A DNA stretch of 64,000 bases from DASVEG01 sp035540495 (GTDB lineage: Bacteria; Actinomycetota; Acidimicrobiia; Acidimicrobiales; CADCTF01), in assembly GCA_035540495.1 (NCBI GenBank), contig DATLGL010000031.1, positions 1-64,000 on the forward strand. The letters run 5' to 3'. Position numbers and translations under genes: made by a program. Each line of letters opens with the position of its first letter. The stretch's first letter is position 1. This document shows positions 42,772 to 50,812 of this stretch, in pieces. Below the pieces are notes generated by a model. The model ran no database searches. It saw nothing but the letters and a program-made list of their open reading frames with translations, and was not told the DNA's origin.

Positions 42772-44522
42772 CAGTACTTCCTCTCGATGGGTTCGTACGC
42801 GCCGCCGATGACGTCCTTGTACGACAGGTTCACGCTGCCGTCGTCGCCCCGGTTGACCAGCGTGTGCTTCATCCAGTTGACGTCGTCGCGGTCGGGGTAG
42901 TCGGTGCGGAAGTGGCCGCCCCGGCTCTCGGGCCGAGCCTCGGCGCTGATCACCATCGCCTCGGCGAGATCGATCAGGTAGCCGAGCTCGAGCGCCTCGG
43001 TGAGGTCGTAGTTGAAGATCTCGCCCTTGTCCTGGATCGAGACCTCGTTGTAGCGAACCTTGAGCTCGTCGATCGTCTTGTGCACCTTGGCCAGACCTTC
43101 GGCGTTCCGGAACACGAGGCAGTTGTCCTGCATGTCTTCCTGGAGCTCCGAGCGCACGGCGGCGACCGACTCCCTGCCGGTGCCGGCCTTGAGGCGCTCG
43201 ATGCGTGAGCGCAGGTCGTCTTCCACGCCCTTCGGCAGCTCGGGCATGGATGCGTCGGCGACGAACTGCGCCATCGCGCGTCCGCCCCGCTTGCCGAAGA
43301 CGACGATGTCGAGCAGCGAGTTGGTGCCGAGGCGGTTGGCGCCGTGCACCGACACGCAGGCGCACTCGCCGGCCGCGTAGAGACCAGGGAAGACGGTCCA
43401 GTCGGCGTCGATCACGACCTCGCCGTCGACGTTCGTCGGGATGCCGCCCATGGCGTAGTGCGCCGTGGGCTGGATCGGGATGGGGTCGCTCTTCGGCTCG
43501 ATGCCCTGGTAGGTCCGGACGAAGTCGGTGATGTCGGGCAGCTTCGCGTCGATGAAGTCGGGCGGCAGGTGGGTGAGGTCGAGGTGGACCGCATCCTTGT
43601 TCGGGCCGATGCCACGCCCTTCGAGGATCTCCGTCTGGATCGCCCGCGCGACCATGTCGCGCGGAGCGAGGTCTTTCACCGTCGGGGCGTAGCGCTCCAT
43701 GAAGCGCTCGCCGTCGCTGTTGCGGAGGATGCCGCCCTCGCCGCGTGCGGCTTCGGACAGGAGGATGCCGAGCTTGTAGATGCCGGTCGGGTGGAACTGG
43801 AAGAACTCCATGTCCTGCAGCGGGATGCCGCGTCGGTACAGGAGCCCGGGGCCGTCCCCGGTGAGGGTGTGCGCGTTCGAGGAGACCTTGAACATCTTCC
43901 CGAAGCCACCGGTCGCGAAGAGGACGGCCTTGGTGTTGAAGACGTGCAGATCTCCCGTCGAGAGCTCGTACGCGACGACGCCGGCGACCCGCTTCTGGCC
44001 TGCTTCCTCGACGAACGCGATGTCGAGGACCTGGAACTCGTTGAAGAAGTTGACGTCCCGCGCCACGCACTGCTGGAAGAGCGTCTGCAGGATCATGTGG
44101 CCCGTGCGGTCCGCGGAGTAGCAGGCCCGCATGACCGGCGCCTCGCCGTGGTTGCGGGTGTGGCCGCCGAAGCGGCGCTGGTCGATCTTGCCTTCCGGCG
44201 TCCGGTTGAACGGCAGGCCGAAGTGCTCCAGCTCGATGACGGCGTCGATCGCCTCGCGGCACATGATCTCGGCCGCGGGCTGGTCGACGAGGAAGTCACC
44301 GCCCTTGACGGTGTCGAAGAGGTGCCACTCCCAGCTGTCCTCCTCCACGTTCGCGAGGGCTGCGCACATGCCGCCCTGGGCCGCGCCCGTGTGGGACCGG
44401 GTCGGGTAGAGCTTCGTGATCACCGCGGTCCGGCACTTGCCGGCCGTCTCGATCGCGGCCCGAAGGCCGGCTCCGCCCGCACCGACGATCACCGCGTCGT
44501 AGCTGTGGTGGTGCACGTTCAC
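42771..44522 (-). CDS. sdhA: succinate dehydrogenase flavoprotein subunit
   Basis: SdhA oxidises succinate to fumarate in the TCA cycle and respiratory chain. The 583-residue protein begins with a dinucleotide loop (AVIVGAGGAGLRAAIE). It has the covalent-FAD His in YPTRSHTGAAQGGM, GVVAYELSTGDLH, FFQFHPTGIYKLGIL, the catalytic Arg region HGANRLGTNSLLDIVVFG and the C-terminal end GGHFRTDYPDRDDVNWMKHT. The start is a GTG with a weak ribosome site (AGGA about 11 bases before). A GH2 glycosidase gene ends 44 bases upstream, where the membrane anchor genes sdhC and sdhD would normally be. They must be elsewhere on the chromosome. Confidence 0.96.
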   Translation of the reverse strand: MNVHHHSYDAVIVGAGGAGLRAAIETAGKCRTAVITKLYPTRSHTGAAQGGMCAALANVEEDSWEWHLFDTVKGGDFLVDQPAAEIMCREAIDAVIELEHFGLPFNRTPEGKIDQRRFGGHTRNHGEAPVMRACYSADRTGHMILQTLFQQCVARDVNFFNEFQVLDIAFVEEAGQKRVAGVVAYELSTGDLHVFNTKAVLFATGGFGKMFKVSSNAHTLTGDGPGLLYRRGIPLQDMEFFQFHPTGIYKLGILLSEAARGEGGILRNSDGERFMERYAPTVKDLAPRDMVARAIQTEILEGRGIGPNKDAVHLDLTHLPPDFIDAKLPDITDFVRTYQGIEPKSDPIPIQPTAHYAMGGIPTNVDGEVVIDADWTVFPGLYAAGECACVSVHGANRLGTNSLLDIVVFGKRGGRAMAQFVADASMPELPKGVEDDLRSRIERLKAGTGRESVAAVRSELQEDMQDNCLVFRNAEGLAKVHKTIDELKVRYNEVSIQDKGEIFNYDLTEALELGYLIDLAEAMVISAEARPESRGGHFRTDYPDRDDVNWMKHTLVNRGDDGSVNLSYKDVIGGAYEPIERKY

Positions 44523-44566
44523 GAATGGTGATCCTGCCAGCGCTGCTCCCTACATGACCACTTTCG

Positions 44567-46669
44567 TCACGAGCCGGCGATGGTGGCTCCGTAGGCGTTC
44601 GAGGCCTCGATCGCACCGGCTCGCAGGCGCAGGTCGAGGGCGAGCGGACCAGGGGCTTCCGGCGCCACCGCCTGGATCGTCCCGACCCGCACGACCCCGT
44701 CGGCCGGCACGTCACCGGTCCAGCGCCAGTCGTGGCTGTCGCCCGCCCAGTCGAGTCGGGCCTCGACCACCGCCCCCTCGATCGGCTCGCGGAGGTCGTT
44801 CACGACGTGGACGTCCAACGCGATCGGGTCGCCCGGAAGGTACGCCGCAGCCGGCATGTCGGCCACGACGATCACGGGCGCGCAGGCGCGGCGGAGGGCG
44901 AGGTAGCCGGGCTTGTGCCGCCGCTCGTGGTCGACGACCGACCACGTCACGCCGGGCCAGCCGTCGGCGAAGGAGAACATCGCGAACCCGCCGGTCGGCC
45001 GGTACTTGAGCCGGCGCAGCGTCTCGACGTGGAGCCGCAGAACCGCCGCCTGGTGGACCTGCGTCGCGTCGCGCCACGAGTCGTAGGAGTCGAAGTCCGT
45101 CGGATCGAGGCCGTTGCGGGCCATGAACGAGCGCTGCAGCGCATGGCGCCGTCCGAGCCGCGCCCAGTCGAGGTCGGGCCACCGCTCCGGCTCGAGGAAC
45201 TCGTCGCTGGGTGGAACCGCTTGCGCTCCGAACTCCGTGACGAACCGCACCGCCCTCGGCCACGCAGAGGCGAACCGGGGGAAGTCCCGGTGGGCGCCGT
45301 GGTACCAGCCGAAGTAGAGGTGGGTGTCGGTGCGCCCGAGGACGCCGGAGTGGGGGACGACCGGGCGGCTCCGGTCGGCCTTGTGCAGGGCCCGGTGGAG
45401 CGACCCGTCGAGGATCGTCTTGTTGTAGGTGGGCAGCACGAGCGCAGCGGCACCCGCGCGCATCACCTTGCCCATGTCGATGTCGCCGCCCGGCTCGATG
45501 TCGAGAGCGATCGGCTCGTTGTGGCCGCACCAGACGGCGATCGACGGGTGGTGCCCGAGCAGGTCGACCGCCTGGCGAGCCTGGCGGACCGCCTGCTTCC
45601 TCACGCTGCGCGCGTAGCCCCACTGCAGGGGCAGGTCCTGCCACAGCAGCATGCCGTGCCGGTCGGCTGCTTCGTAGGTCTCTGGGCGGGCGACGTGGGC
45701 GTGCAGCCGGAGCAGGTCGAGGCCCGCGTCCTTGGCGAGGACGACGTCGCGCTCGAGCTCCTCGGGCGTGGCTTCGGCGAGGGCCATCTTCGACGGTCCC
45801 TGGTTGGCGCCCTTCAGGAACAGCCGCTCGCCGTTGACCGAGACGATCCAGTCCTTCATCCGGACTTGGCGGATCCCCATCGTCCGCGCGGCGCGGTCGT
45901 GCGCCTCGCCGTCGACCTCGAGCACCACCTCGACGGCGACGAGGTCCGGGTCGCCGAGCGCGTGCGGCCACCACAGCGTCGGGTTGTCGACGGCGACCCG
46001 CCACTCGGCCCGGGTGGCGCCGGCCGCCGTCTGCTGCACCTCGACGTGCTCGTGGCTGCCGATGCGCGTTCGCAACGAGACGGTGACGGCGTCGAGGGTG
46101 TCGAGCGTCGCGTCGAAGGAGATGACCGCCCGCTCCGGGGTCGCCTCGATGCACAGCACCCGCAGCCTCGTGATCGCGTGGACGCCCGTCGTCCGCAACC
46201 GCACGGGCCGCCAGATGCCGCCGGGGTTCCAGTCGGGGTCGAAGCAGTCCCAGTGCTGGAAGACGCCGGTGAGGTTCCGCTTCGCCTTCCGGTCGCGCTG
46301 CGGCGCGCACGTCACCTCGACCGCGAGCAGGTGCTCGCTGCGCTCCCGCAGCGCCTCCGTCACCTCGAAGGTGTGCGGAGCGAAGTAGCCCTCCGTGTCG
46401 CCGACGTAGGTTCCGTCGAGCCAGACGTCCGACTGGTAGAAGACGCCGTCGAGGGTGAGCCAAGCGCGGGCGGATTCGTCGAGCCGATCGTGCTCGAACG
46501 GCCGCCGGGCGAGCAGCGGGCCGTCGGTGTCGCGGAAGTCCGGCACCGAGCGCCAGTGGCCCGGCACGGGGAGGTCGAGCCACGAACCGTCGTCGAAGTC
46601 CGGCTCGGGATAGGCACGGCGCAGCAGCTCATCGGCGACGGCTGCCCGCCACGTGCCTGTCAGTTCCAC
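44567..46669 (-). CDS. glycoside hydrolase family 2, beta-mannosidase-like
   Basis: The 700-residue enzyme has the GH2 order: sugar-binding jelly roll (residues 1-165), Ig-like domain (to about 275), TIM-barrel catalytic domain (about 280-570) and a C-terminal beta domain. The acid/base Glu is in IAVWCGHNEPIAL and the nucleophile Glu is probably in VRFVTEFGAQAVP. PVPGHWRSVPDF, GVFYQSDVWLDGTYVGDTEG and GIWRPVRL are typical of the N-terminal domain. No signal peptide is seen, so the substrate should be a small imported or internal glycoside. Mannosidase versus galactosidase or glucuronidase is not settled. GTG 46669 lies 8 bases after TACCTT on the minus strand. The stop is 44 bases before sdhA. 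Confidence 0.9.
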   Translation of the reverse strand: MELTGTWRAAVADELLRRAYPEPDFDDGSWLDLPVPGHWRSVPDFRDTDGPLLARRPFEHDRLDESARAWLTLDGVFYQSDVWLDGTYVGDTEGYFAPHTFEVTEALRERSEHLLAVEVTCAPQRDRKAKRNLTGVFQHWDCFDPDWNPGGIWRPVRLRTTGVHAITRLRVLCIEATPERAVISFDATLDTLDAVTVSLRTRIGSHEHVEVQQTAAGATRAEWRVAVDNPTLWWPHALGDPDLVAVEVVLEVDGEAHDRAARTMGIRQVRMKDWIVSVNGERLFLKGANQGPSKMALAEATPEELERDVVLAKDAGLDLLRLHAHVARPETYEAADRHGMLLWQDLPLQWGYARSVRKQAVRQARQAVDLLGHHPSIAVWCGHNEPIALDIEPGGDIDMGKVMRAGAAALVLPTYNKTILDGSLHRALHKADRSRPVVPHSGVLGRTDTHLYFGWYHGAHRDFPRFASAWPRAVRFVTEFGAQAVPPSDEFLEPERWPDLDWARLGRRHALQRSFMARNGLDPTDFDSYDSWRDATQVHQAAVLRLHVETLRRLKYRPTGGFAMFSFADGWPGVTWSVVDHERRHKPGYLALRRACAPVIVVADMPAAAYLPGDPIALDVHVVNDLREPIEGAVVEARLDWAGDSHDWRWTGDVPADGVVRVGTIQAVAPEAPGPLALDLRLRAGAIEASNAYGATIAGS

Positions 46670-46677
46670 GGCGGGCG

Positions 46678-46683
46678 AAGGTA
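46678..46683 (-). promoter_or_regulatory. -10 element of the GH2 gene
   Basis: TACCTT on the minus strand ends 8 bases before GTG 46669, with no ribosome site. Confidence 0.5.
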
Positions 46684-46699
46684 GACGAGACTGGCGGAC

Positions 46700-46903
46700 G
46701 TGCTCCTGTGGCTCGCCGTCCTGATCGCCGCGTTGCTGGTCTTCGCCGCGGTCCATGACATCGTGGCGAAGCGGCGTGGTACCTACCGCACGGCGAAGGA
46801 ATGGCAGGAGATCACGTCTCGCCGCAAGCAGGTCAAGAAGGACGTGCTCCGCCGACACGGCCATCGAAACGGCCGGAGGGCGAAGGAAACCGAGCAGCGA
46901 TAG
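46700..46903 (+). CDS. small membrane protein, 67 residues
   Basis: The product has one membrane segment at residues 2-20 (LLWLAVLIAALLVFAAVHD) followed by a strongly basic tail rich in Arg and Lys (TSRRKQVKKDVLRRHGHRNGRR). I do not recognise the family. The GTG start is only 30 bases from the divergent GH2 start; GAGACT, 7 bases upstream, is a weak -10. Its TAG stop forms the start of the -10 element for the following MoxR gene. It may anchor a partner to the membrane, but nothing shows this. Confidence 0.6.
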   Translation: MLLWLAVLIAALLVFAAVHDIVAKRRGTYRTAKEWQEITSRRKQVKKDVLRRHGHRNGRRAKETEQR

Positions 46904-46906
46904 GGT
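46901..46906 (+). promoter_or_regulatory. -10 element of the MoxR gene made from a stop codon
   Basis: TAGGGT begins with the TAG stop of the small membrane protein gene and ends 8 bases before the ATG at 46915. No ribosome site lies between them. Confidence 0.5.
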
Positions 46907-46914
46907 CCGACGTG

Positions 46915-48321
46915 ATGACATCGCGCCCCGCCACCCTGGGTCAGCTGCGGGAATCGGGCTGGCAGTCCGTTCCGGTGAAGGAAGAGGTCCGCCGCAACGC
47001 GGCGAGGCGCATCGCCGAGGGCAAGCCCCTCGTCGAGGGCGTGATGGGCTACGAGGACACGGTCCTTCCGCAGCTCGAGAACGCGATCCTCGCCGGCCAC
47101 GACGTGATCTTCCTGGGCGAGCGGGGCCAGGCGAAGACCCGCATGATCCGCTGCCTGACCGAGTTGCTCGACGAGTGGTTGCCGGTCGTCGCGGGGTCCG
47201 AGATCAACGACGACCCGTATCACCCGGTGTCGAAGCACGCGCGCGATCTCGTCCACGAGCGGGGGGACGACACGCCGATCGAGTGGGTCCACCGGTCGAT
47301 GCGCTTCGGCGAGAAGCTGGCGACGCCCGACACCTCGATCGCCGACCTCATCGGCGAGGTCGACCCGATTAAGGTCGCCGAGGGCCGTTACCTGTCCGAC
47401 GAGCTGACGCTCCACTACGGCCTCGTGCCGCGCACGAACCGGGGCATCTTCGCCATCAACGAGCTGCCCGACCTCGCGGAGCGGATCCAGGTCGGTCTGC
47501 TCAACGTGCTCGAGGAGCGCGACGTCCAGATCCGGGGCTACAAGATCCGACTCCCGCTCGACGTCATGCTCGTGGCGTCGGCGAACCCGGAGGACTACAC
47601 CAACCGCGGCCGCATCATCACCCCGCTGAAGGACCGGTTCGGCGCCCAGATCCGCACCCACTACCCGCTCGAGATCTCGACGGAGCTCGACGTCGTGCGC
47701 CAGGAGGCCGACCCGGGCCTCCAAGGCCTCGGCGTGACCGTGACCGTCCCCGAGTTCATGGGCGAGGTCGTCGCCACCCTCTCGCACCTCGCCCGCTCGA
47801 GCCCGCACATCAACCAGCGCTCGGGCGTGTCGGTTCGTCTCTCGATCGCCAACTACGAGACGCTCATCGCGAACGCCTCCCGACGTGCGCTCCGCCTCGG
47901 CGAGAAGGACGCGGTGCCGCGAGTCTCCGACCTCGAGGCGCTCGCGTCGTCGACTGCGGGCAAGGTCGAGATCGAGACGATCGACGAGGGCCGCGACGAG
48001 CAGGTCGTCGAGCGGTTGTTGAAGGCCGCGGTGCTGACCGTGTTCAAGGACCGCTGCCCGATGGAGCAGTTCCGGGACGCGATCGGCGCGTTCGACGAGT
48101 CGACGATCGTCCACGCCGGCGACGACATCACCTCGGCCGACTACGTCGCCGTGCTGCAGTCGGTGCCTGCGCTGCGGGAGCCGGTGATGAACCTGACCGG
48201 CGGCAGCGAGTCGCCTGCGGTGGTCGCTTCTGCGGTCGAGTTCGTCCTCGAGGGCCTGCACCTGTCGAAGCGCCTCAACAAGGAAGCCGCCGGCGCCCGG
48301 GCCACCTACCGCGGCCGCTGA
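46915..48321 (+). CDS. MoxR-type / magnesium-chelatase-like AAA+ ATPase
   Basis: The 468-residue AAA+ protein has Walker A in FLGERGQAKTRMIR, a Walker B-type region at NRGIFAINELPDLAER, the sensor segment LPLDVMLVASANPEDYTNRG with the arginine region PLKDRFGAQI, and a helical lid. It lacks the C-terminal VWA domain of ChlD-type proteins. MoxR ATPases usually work with a VWA partner to activate or insert cofactors into other proteins. The gene for a large VWA protein lies 2.5 kb downstream on the same strand, with a glycosylase gene and a kinase gene in between. The ATG is 8 bases after TAGGGT; GTG 46912 is the alternative start. It converges on the glycosylase gene. Confidence 0.9.
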   Translation: MTSRPATLGQLRESGWQSVPVKEEVRRNAARRIAEGKPLVEGVMGYEDTVLPQLENAILAGHDVIFLGERGQAKTRMIRCLTELLDEWLPVVAGSEINDDPYHPVSKHARDLVHERGDDTPIEWVHRSMRFGEKLATPDTSIADLIGEVDPIKVAEGRYLSDELTLHYGLVPRTNRGIFAINELPDLAERIQVGLLNVLEERDVQIRGYKIRLPLDVMLVASANPEDYTNRGRIITPLKDRFGAQIRTHYPLEISTELDVVRQEADPGLQGLGVTVTVPEFMGEVVATLSHLARSSPHINQRSGVSVRLSIANYETLIANASRRALRLGEKDAVPRVSDLEALASSTAGKVEIETIDEGRDEQVVERLLKAAVLTVFKDRCPMEQFRDAIGAFDESTIVHAGDDITSADYVAVLQSVPALREPVMNLTGGSESPAVVASAVEFVLEGLHLSKRLNKEAAGARATYRGR

Positions 48322-48336
48322 TCCCAGGCGTCGACG

Positions 48337-49155
48337 CTACGGGCGGGGCTGGCAGTTCTCGCAGGCGTAGGCCCAGCGGCCGGCGAGGTCCCAGCGCCGG
48401 ATCTCGCCGCCGCAGGTGAAGCACGCGTCCTGCTTGTAGACGTGGAGCGCTTCGCCCTTCGTGATCCGTGAGCGGGGCTTGCCGACGACCTTCGGATCGA
48501 CGGTGATGATCACGTTGTCCTTCACCCCCTGGCGGAGCCACGTCACGAGCGTCGACCACATCGAGTCCCATTGGTCGCGGGTGATCGTGTTCGCCGGCTG
48601 CTCGGGGTGGATGCCGTGGACGTGGAGGATCTCGGCCCGGTAGACGTTGCCGACGCCGGCCAGCACCGACTGGTCCATCAGCGCGGCGCCGATCGACGAC
48701 TTGCGCTTCTGCAGCTTCTTCCACGCCCGCTCGGGATCGGCGTCCTTGCGGATCGGATCGGGTCCGAGGCGGGCGATGATCGCGTCACGGATCCCGGGAT
48801 CGACGAGCGCGCACTCCGTCGCCCCGGTGAGGTCGATCGTCGCCCTCACGCCCGACAGCCGCATGCGGACGGTGTCTCGTGGCGGCGGGGGAGGAGGCTC
48901 GTGACGCCAGAACTTCCCGAACAACCCGAGATGGACGTGGACGAGGTCGCCGTTACCCCGTTCGCCACGGGAGGCGGCGCCGAAGTAGTAGAAGAGGTGC
49001 TTGCCGTAGGCCTCGACGTCCTCCAGCACGCGCTCGTCGAGCCGCGCGGCCTCCTCCGCGAAGCGGCCCTGCGGAGACGTGACGGAGACGGGCCCGCCGG
49101 CGAGGTCCTTGCGGTGGTCGATGGCGAGTCGGTGGAGGGTGTGGCCTTCGGGCAT
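48337..49155 (-). CDS. Fpg/Nei-family DNA glycosylase, Nei2-like
   Basis: The 272-residue DNA glycosylase/AP lyase removes oxidised bases. The mature N-terminus is Pro-2/Glu-3 in MPEGHTLHRLA, both catalytic. GKHLFYYF carries the beta-hairpin Lys, DQSVLAGVGNVYRAEIL is the helix-two-turn-helix, and CFTCGGEIRRWDLAGRWAYACENCQ is the C-terminal zinc finger (landmark: CFTCGG...CENC). The sequence is closer to Nei than to Fpg in its start (EGHTLHRLA). A ribosome site GGAGGAA lies just before the ATG. The helicase PcrA of this window belongs to another repair pathway and is not linked. The gene is divergent from the receptor kinase gene. Confidence 0.93.
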   Translation of the reverse strand: MPEGHTLHRLAIDHRKDLAGGPVSVTSPQGRFAEEAARLDERVLEDVEAYGKHLFYYFGAASRGERGNGDLVHVHLGLFGKFWRHEPPPPPPRDTVRMRLSGVRATIDLTGATECALVDPGIRDAIIARLGPDPIRKDADPERAWKKLQKRKSSIGAALMDQSVLAGVGNVYRAEILHVHGIHPEQPANTITRDQWDSMWSTLVTWLRQGVKDNVIITVDPKVVGKPRSRITKGEALHVYKQDACFTCGGEIRRWDLAGRWAYACENCQPRP

Positions 49156-49198
49156 TTCCTCCTGAGTGTGCTGCAGCCTCCTTGGGTACGAGGAACCG

Positions 49199-50785
49199 GT
49201 GCCTCGTGATGAGCTCGCGACACGGACGATCGCCGGCCGCTACCGCCTCGAGGAGGAGATCGGCAGGGGCGGCGCCGGCGTGGTGTGGCGCGGTGAAGAC
49301 ACGCTCCTGCGCCGCACCGTCGCCATCAAGGAGGTCTCGCCTGCGACGCAGCGCGAACGTGTGATCCGTGAGGCTCGCGCCGCAGCACGCGTCTCACATG
49401 CGCGGCTCGTCACCCTCTTCGACGTCGTCGAGGAGGGCGGGCACATCTACCTCGTGCAGGAGCTGCTCACCGGCGGGTCGTTGAAGGACCTCGTCCGGCG
49501 GGATGGTCCGTTGTCGCCTGACCGAGCTCGGGAGATCGGTCTCCAGTTGCTCGCCGCGCTCGAGGTGCTGCATCGAGAGGGCATCGTCCACCGGGACGTG
49601 AAGCCCGGGAACGTGATGTTCACGGGATCGGGCGACGTGAAGCTCGGTGACCTCGGCATCGCCGCTGTCATGGGCGACGTCGACCTCACGAACACCGGGA
49701 TGATCCTGGGCTCCCCGCACTACATGGCGCCGGAGCAGGCGATGGGGGAGCGCGTCGACGGCAAGGCCGACCTGTGGTCGCTCGGGGCCACGCTGTTCTA
49801 CGCCGTCGAAGGGCGTCCGCCGTACGAGGGTCCGGCGATCGCGGCGATGACGCAGATCGTCCACGAGGACGTGCCGGCCGGGGCGAACGCCGGGCCGCTC
49901 GGCCCGACGATCCGCGGCCTCATGACGAAGGACCCGGCGACCCGGCCGGACATCGCCGCAGCCCGCCGCCTCCTCACCGACGAACCGACGATCGAGTACT
50001 CCGAGACCCGCACCGCGATCGCACCCGCACCGGCACCCGCGCACGCACCCACACCCGCACACGCACCCACCCCTCGTTCTGTGAGCACTTCTTCGACGTC
50101 AGGTCGAACAACCACTCACGGTTCGCCGGGGGGAGGCGGCGGGAAGGGATGGGCGATCGCTCTCGTCACGGTGATCGCGCTCCTCGTCGCCGGCTTCGCC
50201 GTCGCCGCGGCGATGAGCGACGGCGGGGAAGAGGCCGCGCAGGACGGCACCACGGCGACGACGGCGCCGGCGGCGGAGACCGCCCAGTCGACCGCTGCCC
50301 CGACGACCACGGCCGCCCCGACGACGACGGCAGCGGCCCGGGCTTCGGGCACGAAGACCTTCACCAACGAAGACGCGGGGTACTCGATCGCCTATCCCGA
50401 GGGCTGGAAGGTCGAGCGGCGGGGCGAGCGCATTGTCGACCTCGTCGAGCCGGAGACGGGCACGTACCTCCGCATCGACTGGACCGACGAGCCCGGCGAC
50501 TCGCCGAAGGGCGCGTGGGAGCAGCAGGAGAAGTCGTTCTCCAAGAAGGAGGGCTACCAGCGCATCCAGATGACCGAGGAGACCTACCAAGGTCATCCGG
50601 CGTCGCTGTGGGAGTACACGTACCGGGCCGAGGGCCGCGACCTGCACGCCTACAACCTCGGGTTCGTCGTCGGCGACGAGCGCGGTCTTGCCCTCAACTT
50701 CCAGACCCGCGAGGAGAACTGGTCGGCCGCGCAGCCGCAGTGGGAGCAGTTCAAGCGCAGCTTCCAGATCAGCGCAGGCGACTAG
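49199..50785 (+). CDS. PknB-type receptor Ser/Thr protein kinase
   Basis: The 528-residue protein has a cytosolic kinase domain (about residues 10-270), a repeat-rich Pro/Ala/His/Thr linker, one membrane segment at about 315-338 (GWAIALVTVIALLVAGFAVAA) and an outward domain of about 130 residues. Motifs are GRGGAGVVWRG, Lys in RRTVAIKEV, HRDVKPGNVMF, DLG in GDLGIAAV, LGSPHYMAPEQAMG and DLWSLGATLFYAVEG. The outward part (YSIAYPEGWKVERRGE and after) resembles a PsbP-like/DUF1795 fold, not PASTA repeats, so it would sense something other than muropeptides. The GTG at 49199 has GAGGA about 5 bases upstream; an earlier GTG at 49166 is possible. It lies in front of the VWA gene. Confidence 0.88.
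   Translation: MPRDELATRTIAGRYRLEEEIGRGGAGVVWRGEDTLLRRTVAIKEVSPATQRERVIREARAAARVSHARLVTLFDVVEEGGHIYLVQELLTGGSLKDLVRRDGPLSPDRAREIGLQLLAALEVLHREGIVHRDVKPGNVMFTGSGDVKLGDLGIAAVMGDVDLTNTGMILGSPHYMAPEQAMGERVDGKADLWSLGATLFYAVEGRPPYEGPAIAAMTQIVHEDVPAGANAGPLGPTIRGLMTKDPATRPDIAAARRLLTDEPTIEYSETRTAIAPAPAPAHAPTPAHAPTPRSVSTSSTSGRTTTHGSPGGGGGKGWAIALVTVIALLVAGFAVAAAMSDGGEEAAQDGTTATTAPAAETAQSTAAPTTTAAPTTTAAARASGTKTFTNEDAGYSIAYPEGWKVERRGERIVDLVEPETGTYLRIDWTDEPGDSPKGAWEQQEKSFSKKEGYQRIQMTEETYQGHPASLWEYTYRAEGRDLHAYNLGFVVGDERGLALNFQTREENWSAAQPQWEQFKRSFQISAGD
50021..50073 (+). repeat. short tandem repeat in the kinase linker
   Basis: GCACCC/GCACGC-type units repeat here and encode alternating Ala-Pro-Ala-His-Thr residues between the kinase domain and the membrane segment. 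The tract is low-complexity and may vary in length between strains. Confidence 0.5.
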
Positions 50786-50800
50786 TCGAGCGGCGGGGCG

Positions 50801-50806
50801 TAGGGT
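50801..50806 (+). promoter_or_regulatory. -10 element of the VWA gene
   Basis: TAGGGT ends 6 bases before the ATG at 50813, with no ribosome site. It is the same hexamer as that used by the MoxR gene, the likely partner. Confidence 0.5.
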
Positions 50807-50812
50807 CTCGCC

